Shown in pieces: positions 53,109-64,000 of a stretch of 64,000 nt of DNA. Origin of the DNA: Pardosa pseudoannulata (lineage: Eukaryota > Arthropoda > Arachnida > Araneae > Lycosidae); contig CM063502.1 in NCBI GenBank assembly GCA_032207245.1, forward strand, positions 64,367,544 through 64,431,543, written 5' to 3'. Position 1 is the stretch's first letter. Each line of letters begins with the position of its first letter. The notes beneath the pieces are model-generated. The model was given only the letters and a program-made list of their open reading frames with translations. It had not been told where the DNA came from and ran no database searches. A program made the translations under genes and the position numbers.

Positions 53109-53470
53109 TGTAATATTAAAATGCCTTATTTACATATTTTAATATTAATTTAATAATTTCTGTTCATAAATTACGTTGGGGTTTCCGGAGTAATTCTGAT
53201 TTTTCCCTCCAGACGCGCTATAGGCTTAATCCAACCTCTGTCTGTACTTCTTTGACCAATAGTAAACGCTCTCTCTTTAGACATGGGTATTATTTATCAC
53301 GGGATCAAATGTGCTTAGGGATTATACTTAGTCTTTTTACCTGAGAAATCCCTACTTAAAAAGTGGGTATGGACGACGTTCTCGAAGTTTTTGGACTTTT
53401 GTATTGATTTGATGTATCGTCACCAGAAATAAAATGTGTTGTACTTTTTGATGAATCTCGCCCATATTTC

Positions 53471-53471
<1 letters not shown>
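53109..53471 (+). mobile_element. probable solo LTR, 363 bp, in (TA)n
   Basis: Termini TGTAATAT and ATATTTCA form a 7-of-8 inverted repeat with TG...CA. A weak TATA-like CTTAAAAAG lies at about 53353, AATAAA at about 53431, then about 35 bp to the end and (TA)n on both sides. Its sequence differs from the 421-bp LTR, so it is another family. GC content is above the surroundings. Confidence 0.45.

Positions 53472-53560
<89 letters not shown>
53472..53560. repeat. (TA)n then (TG)n microsatellite
   Basis: Fourth TA tract. The (TG)n end is copied together with the following DNA in the next feature. Confidence 0.95.
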
Positions 53561-53832
53561 ATACATGTACATTGAGTTAAAAACTTAAATCAGTACAATA
53601 TTATTATAGTTGTTATTATTATTTAAAATTTAACAATAGAACAATTAATTATTTTAAATATACATTAATATTTACAACAATAACCAGTGTGTGTGTGTGT
53701 GTGTATACATGTACATTGAGTTAAAAACTTAAATCAGTACAATATTATTATAGTTGTTATTATTATTTAAAATTTAACAATAGAACAATTAATTATTTTA
53801 AATATACATTAATATTTACAACAATAACCAAT
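53538..53832. repeat. recent 144-bp tandem duplication
   Basis: (TG)n plus about 117 bp of unique sequence beginning ATACATGTACATTGAG (53561 and 53705) occurs twice with no difference visible by eye. The unit boundaries lie in the TG tract, so slippage or unequal exchange there is the probable cause. Confidence 0.9.
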
Positions 53833-54008
53833 AAATTTATCGAATGAAATCCTATTTAGAGTAATAAATGGGATATTTGTTTCAATTATAAATTTTGAGA
53901 ATTTTACTTTTAATTACGTCGTTTGATCACTCCTGATGTAACATGTATGGAACTCTACGAACAGCTTTTCGCAATATGAGGGCTAAAGAAACAAGGACTT
54001 ACTGCTTC

Positions 54009-54084
54009 CATGTCATTAAACATCCATGTCAGTAGTGGGTTTGGGACTGCCAAAGGCAGCGTCCCACCCATTCGGTAATACTCT
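54009..54084 (-). mobile_element. SINE tRNA-like head fragment
   Basis: The complement reads ACCGAATGGGTGGGACGCTG, then CCTTTGGCAG and CATGGATG, matching the head-to-body part of the reference SINE. The B box is degraded and the 3' half is absent. Confidence 0.55.
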
Positions 54085-55659
54085 GTTTGTACCCAAATGA
54101 ACCCAACAAAATAGGAGATGAGGATAACAGTAATAAAAGGTACAATACTGCTCGAAATAATAGTAACTAATCTGTGGTAAAAATATTAAAAATATAGTCA
54201 CTAAACATCTTTTAAAAACTTATTTGTACTTATTTTTATCTGGTATAAATTAACTTTAAATGAGATACCCTAGATTAAATTTAGAATATAATTATCTTTT
54301 AGCATGTTTTACTAAGTTTACTCTTACATGTTCAGTCAAAAATTGGAGCTGTGGTTGGTTATTATTTAATTATACTTTGCACGTCTTTCAGATGATTTAA
54401 TTAATGATCCTTATAAACTTTAGGAGAACAACTAAGCCCTCCATGACGCAGGAGTTGAACACCCCGAAACAATAACAACTCGTTAAAAAAATTGCTAATA
54501 AAAAGATTAATGAAACTTGAAAATAGAAATTTGTCTTGGGTAAATTGATATCATTGCACAATCCTAAATAGGAAACTCCCAAATCTTGACAGAAAGCAAT
54601 TATACTTTTAGTAAATATTTACTAGTGTATATCTCACCTGAAAAAGAGACGTAGCAAGAATTCGAATCATTCTAAAACAGGTTTATGTGTTCAGTTGCAA
54701 GTACATCTATTACTCCACCGCCAACAAACGTTAGCATCTTCTGACATTTTTAAAGATCCCATACCCTTAGTAATAAATGCTTCACAGTTCTTATAAAAAT
54801 AAATCTTGTTATTGCGATCTAGAAGGTAGGAAATCATGGAGCAGGACTGCAACAGGAATCATGCAACAGAATTCATGATTATGATCAGATACAAGAGGCA
54901 AGTCCTTTGTATGTGATCTGGACTGACATTAGATAGTTTAGTTTATTTAGTTAATTTTTACGGTAATGTAGCACTTTGACGAATGTATTGCATTTATGGG
55001 CTAGCCATTCACCCTATGAAATATTAGCTACTTTACAAGTTTGGTTGTTCTAAAAGTGTTAAACTGATAGTTGTATCATTTTAACTCTCATTGAAAAAGT
55101 ATTATCAACTCACTGATATAAAGCTGCTTGAATCTTAATTGAAAGGATATACAAAAATTTGTTGAACATTGTGGACAGAGAATATCCACGATTTGTGTAA
55201 TAGGAAAATATGTATAGCTGAGGCGAAATTCTGAATTTTTGCCAATATTATTAATTAAGAATCTAGTTGTGCGTCTAAAACAACTGCTTATTCTTTGTTT
55301 TAACCGAAACCTTCAAAAACCACAAGGAAAACAACTTAGCCTATGATGGCCGAATGCATTTTGTTGATGCATTTGTATCATGTATTAGATTGCATACATT
55401 AAAATGATTAAATGCAAAAAAACGTAGGCGGTTCTTTTTATATCTATTTTTGTCATTTTATTAGCAAATTATGTCTAGAAAATGTGCTTCTAGGTGCTTT
55501 CAATGAAACTGATCAAAAATATTTTGCACAGTCATTTTTGACTACACATTATAAGTTACATCCTTGTGTGAAAGATGGTTCAGGATATCAAGGGTAGAAC
55601 AATCTCAATTTCTTAAGTGAGAAATCTATGAAAAGAAAAAATCGAGTTTGAAATTTTTA
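54085..55659. other. no recognisable feature
   Basis: AT-rich, non-coding; only short open frames without motifs. Confidence 0.5.
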
Positions 55660-56175
55660 TATATTCGTACGTTTAAAATATAACAAGAATCTCCTTTTTC
55701 GAGCGACCGTGCTCTTTACAAGGCTATTTTTAATGTCTCATCCTCATCATAAAAGTTTTTCTTCAAGTCACTTTCCAACATAATTTTGAAACTAGGTATA
55801 GATTAGTTCATACCTTTAAAATTTTATGTAGATTCAGATATGATGAAATAATAAATTTTTCCACTAGTGGATTAAGGTATTTAGTTTATAGTTCTTAACA
55901 TGAATTTTGCTCATAAAATATATTCGTACGTTTAAAATATAACGAGAATCTTGAACTTTTTCGAGCCACCGTGCACTTTACAAGGCACGGTGGCTTATTT
56001 TTAATGTCTTATCCTCCATCACAACAGTTTTTCTTCAAGTCACTTGACATTTCCAACATAATTGCAACTAAGTATAGATTCTGGCTGATGGCGTTAAAAT
56101 TTTATGTAGATTCAGATATGATGAAATAATAAATTTTTCCACTATATGGATTAAGGTATTTATTTTATAACAGTT
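55660..56175. repeat. tandem duplication, period about 260 bp
   Basis: ATATTCGTACGTTTAAAATA near 55660 and 55919, then CCGTGC(T/A)CTTTACAAGGC, TTTTTCTTCAAGTCACTT and GATTCAGATATGATGAAATA in both. The second copy has gained a perfect 11-bp hairpin (AGCCACCGTGC at 55964-55974 and its complement at 55985-55995). Confidence 0.9.
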
Positions 56176-56399
56176 CACTTTATATGATTTCTGTTATTTA
56201 TCTATCACAGTTTCGACTGACCACTGTGGCAAAGCACAGTCTATTTATGAAATCTCTATTGTTTGTAGATTTAGAATCTAGTAGGCACCGATTTGTGTGA
56301 GTTGACTTGTTTCCTATACCGTTGTAAATCTAAAAAAAAATCAATGACCCATATTGTTGTTAAAATATGATGAATTGAAGTCGGACAATGATCAAATTG

Positions 56400-56830
56400 T
56401 TAGGTCACTGTCTATATGATTTGAATGCCATGAGTTCTATGCGTGGATGCTAGTAGACAGGGTAAGTGTGTTTTACCTTAATTCGGCCTAAGCCATCCAG
56501 TGACTAGTAGACAGGGTGAGTGTGTTTCTACGCTGACCCATTCAAAGATATACAGCAGCAACCACTGAAGACCAGTCATCACAACAGAAACCCATAACGG
56601 TTACCAAGCCGCTACTGGCCTACGAAAGGCCCATCATGGTCCGATTTTACTGTGGTCCAACCCGGTAAGGAGCAAATACTACAGAGGTAAGCTCGTGACT
56701 CCCAGGAAGAAGGGAAGACCCAGATCTCTCAGGTACCCCCTCCCCCCGGGTGCGTGAAGCCAGTACACACTTAAAGGACGTGTGCACCTGGGGGCCTAGT
56801 AGGCAGTTTAAGTATGCATTGAACGCAAAT
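56400..56830. other. GC-rich block of unknown origin
   Basis: The most GC-rich 400 bp of the window. CTAGTAGACAGGGT(A/G)AGTGTGTTT occurs twice (about 56449 and 56504), and a GTGCACCTGGGGGCCTAGTAGGCAG end resembles the start motif. All frames are interrupted and no pol III boxes were seen. Probably an interspersed repeat. Confidence 0.4.
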
Positions 56831-58644
<1,814 letters not shown>

Positions 58645-59430
58645 ACAGTTTTTATTTTCTTCCATGAATACTTTCTTCATTCATACATATATCTCACTTT
58701 TTTCCTAAGCCATTTCCCTAAATGTTTTAGGAAAAAGTGCTTGTTATACATGAGTAAACACAGTATGACAAATGCAAAGAGGGAAGATAAATTGTTGATC
58801 ACAGAAAAAAAAAAAAAAAAAAAAAGCCTCTTTCAAAATTTACACCCCTACCTCTATTTGACCTTGTTTTCTTCGAGAGTGCTAATCATATATAAAAGCG
58901 ACCCTACCCCACATTTATCTCTTTTGTCAAGAGGAATACTCAGACTGTAGACTCCCACTTGCGGGGCTAAGGAACTCAACTCCCCTCTCTCTCTTTTCCC
59001 AGATGGTGATAATCGGTAGATTTGTGCTACCTCGCCAGATATATACCACACTTACTAGGTCTGTAATATTGATAAATCAGTTTACCACTGAATTGTAGAA
59101 TGGATCGGTAAATGTTTACTACTAATTAAATTAAAAATACCAGCAAATCCCAAATAAAATAGCTGTATTCTAAGTTTTTATCCACAGTATTCCTATTGTG
59201 TAGCCTATTTAAGCTTTGTAGCGTCGTGAACTTCTGGTGGTAGTGATTCTCACAGGATCTCACAGGAAGATTTCACAACAGGACTCCTGGGCCAATCCCT
59301 CTATAGTACTGGAGTAACTATTAATGGTAATGCATCAGACTAAGAGTAATGAGTTGGTATGACATAAACAGAAACGTTAAATAGGAGAGTGGTAGTGATT
59401 GCCAAAGGTCATACAATTTATACCATGTAG
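58645..59430. other. no gene; poly(A) run and TATA-like box
   Basis: Includes an A run of about 22 at 58803-58824 and ATATATAAAAG at about 58887 followed by a GC-richer stretch to 59030, which could be a promoter or LTR piece; no ends or coding follow. Confidence 0.35.
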
Positions 59431-59541
59431 ATCATTGGTTATCCAGTAATGACTCCAATGGGCACTGAAACTTTTCTTGGAGGCAAAGTGGATTCAGGGA
59501 CTAATAGCGGCGTTAAGGTTGTCGAAGAAGGGCTTTATTAA
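59431..59541 (+). pseudogene. coding-like fragment, 36 codons, unknown
   Basis: From 59431 the frame reads IIGYPVMTPMGTETFLGGKV, then DSGTNSGVKVVEEGLY to TAA at 59539-59541. The same frame continues upstream through a TAG (59428-59430) as VVVIAKGHTIYTM. Glycine-, valine- and threonine-rich composition is unlike the AT-rich flanks. It may be a decayed exon or transposon piece. No family recognised. Confidence 0.2.
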
Positions 59542-60895
<1,354 letters not shown>

Positions 60896-61689
60896 TATAC
60901 ATACATACGCTAAAAGTAGATAAAGATTGGAAAAATTATTTATTCAACCCTAGCTATTGTTCCTAACATATAAATTATCTGCCATCTGATATCCAAGCAC
61001 CTATTCTGGGATTAATATATAAATTAAAGGTATTGAACCTATTTAATATTGTTCTTTTATCATTAAAGAAGCCCGCTCCATTAAAAGGTTGTAGATTTAG
61101 TGCAAAACGTTTAACAAACAACCATTCTAACGTTATCACCTCATGTTACACAAGGAAAGACCCACAAGTAAATCAATCTTAACGTCTTTGTCTGGAAGTA
61201 AGAGGAGTGCTTTGTTTCTAAAAATAAAGGGACAAGTTCAAGTGTGTAAACACTTATCTACTTAAATAAGAAACTCACAAACTTTAAAAATCCCGTTTGT
61301 TTAAAGCAATAAAAAATAAACTAGTTTGAATTTTGATTGAAAGACTTACAAATTTAGGTCTGCTAGTTTTTCTAATGAAGGCTCTTTAATTTAAAATGAA
61401 TTAAAGAACTAGAAATTACCTCAAAATTTCAACAGATTTGTGTCCATCGATAAAAATTGATACCATTGGAAATTCCTTACCCGCGAGTCAGTTTGCATAA
61501 AATATTTTACTGAAAATTGAGACTCGTTTTTTCGACCAAAACCAAAAAAATAATCCAGCCCCAATCTGAAAGTAATTCAGGAAGTTATTTAAAATCTTAA
61601 AATCAAACTAAAACAATCTCTATTATCTAAATTTGTTATAATTTTCTTGAACAGATTTGTTGTTTTATTTACTGCTAGGGCTGGTTTAG
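60896..61689. other. no recognisable feature
   Basis: AT-rich, non-coding. Confidence 0.5.
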
Positions 61690-61800
61690 TCGTACATCAA
61701 CAAATATTCCAAAATGATTGGTATCATTCCTGTTCAGTTTCATTAGCCCTCGTGTTGCAAAAAAGTAGACCGTAGAGCTCCAATCCAAACCATTCCCGTT
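61690..61800 (+). mobile_element. SINE 3' half
   Basis: TTTCATTAGCCCTCGTGTTG, AAAAGTAGACCGTAGAGCTC and CCAATCCAAACC are the end of the reference SINE. The tRNA-like head is missing or unrecognisable. Confidence 0.8.
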
Positions 61801-62879
61801 TCTCCAATATAAATGCTTACAAAATTTCTTTAGGAGAACTGGTTTTAGAAAAAAGCATTCTTCATAGAATAATGAGAGATAAAAATGTGTAAAAATAAAT
61901 TATAATATTTAAGCAGATTTCAGAAATTCTCTTGAAACCCATTAAAGTTTTGTAATGCACAACTGGACAGAAAGGAAACTGAAAGCGCTATAGAGTAATA
62001 ATGCTAGAATTATGACGACTGGTCATTTTGAATACTGCAATATAAAATAGTTAAATTAGTAACGGTAATTTAGTAGCTTATTCTAATTTTAAAAAAAATG
62101 TACAAAATCTAAACTTTAAAATATTTTTTATTTATTGTATAGAATGTAGCAGTTACTACATGAGGCCTTGTATAAAGAAATGATCCATTAAGTATATACT
62201 GTGGTTATACGCTAATGTTCTGATATTGTATTGAACTAAACCTTAAATATGAGGAATATTTACTTCAATTTCTACGCTAAAGCAGTTTTAATAAACGAAA
62301 CTAATGCAAATGCGATAGTTTAATACATAAAAAGATGAATACATTTTCAGTGTTCTGCATTCCAATTGGCTTTAAGAAATGTGCCTGAAACCACGTTAGG
62401 ATTTGTTACAATCATTAACTTCCTTTATATTCAGTGTTTTTATATGAAATACATTTAGATAAATGCATTGATTAGTTGTATATAAATATAACTATATATT
62501 CCATTATATAAGGGGTTTACATCTCGAGTGAACCAAGTCCATTTTTTTTTCACAAACTGAAATAGTTTTTCATAGTTTAAAGCTTGTTACTTCATATACA
62601 TTTATATGTACATATGTTAAAAATATCCTAGTAACTAATCGTTTTATAAAATTAATTTGCACTTTCAGGAGTTATAGTGAACAGGAACTTTAAGGCTCAA
62701 TTTCTCCCCGTTTTTCCAAATGGACTTCGTTCACTTTGATTGCGAAATCCTTATAAAAGACTATTAAATACCTTTATATGTAACCTAACTGTTCTTTCAG
62801 CTGTACCACTTTAATCAAAAGTTGATACGTTGATAATAAAACCCACTAATTTAAGAAAACTCACAAAAGGATAATATAT
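61801..62879. other. no recognisable feature
   Basis: AT-rich, non-coding. Confidence 0.5.
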
Positions 62880-63525
62880 TTAACACTAGATTTAAGGATG
62901 TTGATCATATACTTATTTTTACTGAAGTGAGCCAATTTGACTCAGACACGAAAATTGAAGTTTTTTGAAAATAAAATAGTTTCAAATTAATTTAAATAAA
63001 ATGTTTATTATCCAAAAATTCGCGGAAAACATTTTTTACATATAAAATCTGTTTTTGAAACACATTTTCCACAAACATTTCTATTACATTTAGCACAATC
63101 ATTTCTACATCTGTTTCTTTTGCATGATTGTTGAACTTGACAATTCTTCCGTGCGTCAGTGGCATGAATTTCTGTCATTGGAATGGAAGTGTTCTCGACT
63201 TCTTCTCTATATTTACTTCTTATCTCTTTGGCCAATTGGAAAATAAAATCTTGACTGTTGGCCAGGCCTGATAGGACCAATAAATTTCATGTTATGACAT
63301 TAACTGTTAAACCACTCTATGAGTCAAATTGGCTCACAACCGTGAAAATAGGTATACCATATTTGATAATACGAAATGAAGAGGTCTGCGGGGAAGAGGA
63401 ATGAAAGTTTACATATATTTTATTACTTAACTAAAAACCAACGTATCTATTTGAAAAGTGATATATAGTGATCAAATTTTTAATGAGTCAAATTGGCTTG
63501 GTCCTTGAATCTAATAATATGTTAA
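62880..63525 (-). mobile_element. piggyBac-type derivative, 646 bp
   Basis: TTAA at both ends (62880-62883 and 63522-63525). Terminal repeats are similar, with an inner AGATTTAAGGA (left) and AGATTCAAGGA (right, inverted). A sub-terminal repeat GAGCCAATTTGACTC occurs at 62929-62943 and, inverted, at 63321-63335 and, less its last base, at 63485-63498. piggyBac elements have such an internal repeat spaced differently at each end. The interior keeps only the C-terminal domain of the transposase on the minus strand. The DDD catalytic region is gone. Confidence 0.75.
63008..63280 (-). CDS. piggyBac transposase C-terminal Cys-rich domain
   Basis: Open frame of 90 codons ending at 63008. It has no ATG (first codon TTG at 63280; an in-frame stop lies 9 bases before), so it is the tail of a longer protein or would need a non-AUG start. 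Residues 2-28 resemble the helical stretch before the terminal domain. Cysteines at 47, 53, 58, 62, 65, 70, 73, 81 and 84 in CxxC-type pairs (DCAKC, CGKC, CKKC) match the zinc-binding cysteine-rich domain at the end of piggyBac transposases. That domain binds the terminal repeats in the characterised enzyme. The frame is free of stops, so decay after the deletion has been slight or constrained. Confidence 0.75.
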   Translation of the reverse strand: MVLSGLANSQDFIFQLAKEIRSKYREEVENTSIPMTEIHATDARKNCQVQQSCKRNRCRNDCAKCNRNVCGKCVSKTDFICKKCFPRIFG

Positions 63526-64000
63526 AAGAATATAAGTATTACACAAAAAAATCATTAGCGATAAAAATGACCTCTTCTGTATTTCTAATGTTTAAAAAAA
63601 ACGAGCACAACTATTAGAAAGGAATTTGAAGGTCATGGCCAGAACTACTGCGTGGGGGTGGGGAACCACTTCCAGGTGCAGAAAAAAAAATATTCCCCAA
63701 GGTCATATTTATCCCCAAGCGGGGATTCCTCGCCCCACAAAGCCCTCTTCACAATAAACATCTCGTTACGGTTCTGTGGAAAGTGTACAGTTACTTAAAG
63801 TCATATATATTTTCAGAAACGTTTTGCTACCTTTTGTAGTCATTTTCGTTGACAGTCGTTTCGACAACCAAAAAGTAGGGGGAACAAATCGCCTGTATAA
63901 AAAATAACGATTTTTCTTTTGATATGCAAACTAGTAACGTTAAGGTAATAATAAACTTTCAAAGCAGCTAAATTCGTCTGAAAAATCTTTTATTTTTTCA
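63526..64000. other. no gene; GC-rich patch at 63640-63780
   Basis: A patch with CCCCAAGCGGGG and GTGGGGGTGGGGAACCAC could be an old repeat. The sequence after it is AT-rich and continues beyond the window. Confidence 0.35.

Overview
The window looks like gene-poor, AT-rich nuclear DNA of an arthropod, most likely an arachnid (orb-weaver-like spider). This is inferred from seven or more copies of a roughly 175-bp tRNA-headed SINE with a pyrimidine/AAACC-type tail, a Tc1-type transposon, piggyBac- and hAT-type ends, and long (TA)n microsatellites. No bacterial-style operon, rRNA or functional tRNA gene is visible. I find no complete host gene; only three or four weak exon-like islands are listed.

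Layout. 1-5.5 kb: (TA)n arrays split by a 309-bp solo-LTR-like element, a weak exon whose 3' edge is copied into a short tandem array, a Tigger/pogo-type remnant and a SINE with a perfect 12-bp target-site duplication. 5.7-11.3 kb: two local tandem arrays (about 385- and 400-bp periods). 12-15 kb: a piggyBac-like 542-bp element and a solo-LTR-like element between two (TA)n tracts, carrying a nested 216-bp insert with a perfect 12-bp duplication. 15-27 kb: SINEs, hAT-type termini, an almost intact Tc1 element (18134-19642) whose transposase has one in-frame stop, and a 200-bp foldback MITE. 28-32 kb: a 310-bp satellite, regular in its centre and decayed at both edges. 32-40 kb: mostly featureless. 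40.3-43.2 kb: an integrase-type DNA transposon derivative with about 125-bp inverted repeats, then a 1068-bp hAT-like derivative inside a (TA)n tract. 43-52 kb: old diverged tandem duplications. 52.2-53.8 kb: a (TA)n tract cut up by three LTR-like insertions, one apparently bearing two U5 ends. 55-64 kb: further local duplications, microsatellites, SINE pieces, and a piggyBac derivative encoding only the C-terminal cysteine-rich domain.

Two patterns cross individual features. First, (TA)n tracts act as insertion traps: at least five elements have (TA)n on both sides. Second, two unrelated DNA transposon derivatives (40338-41428 and 62880-63525) have lost the catalytic core but keep an open reading frame for the cysteine-rich C-terminal domain between intact inverted repeats. 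Such products could be self-encoded competitors of full-length transposases, although simple deletion is the null explanation.
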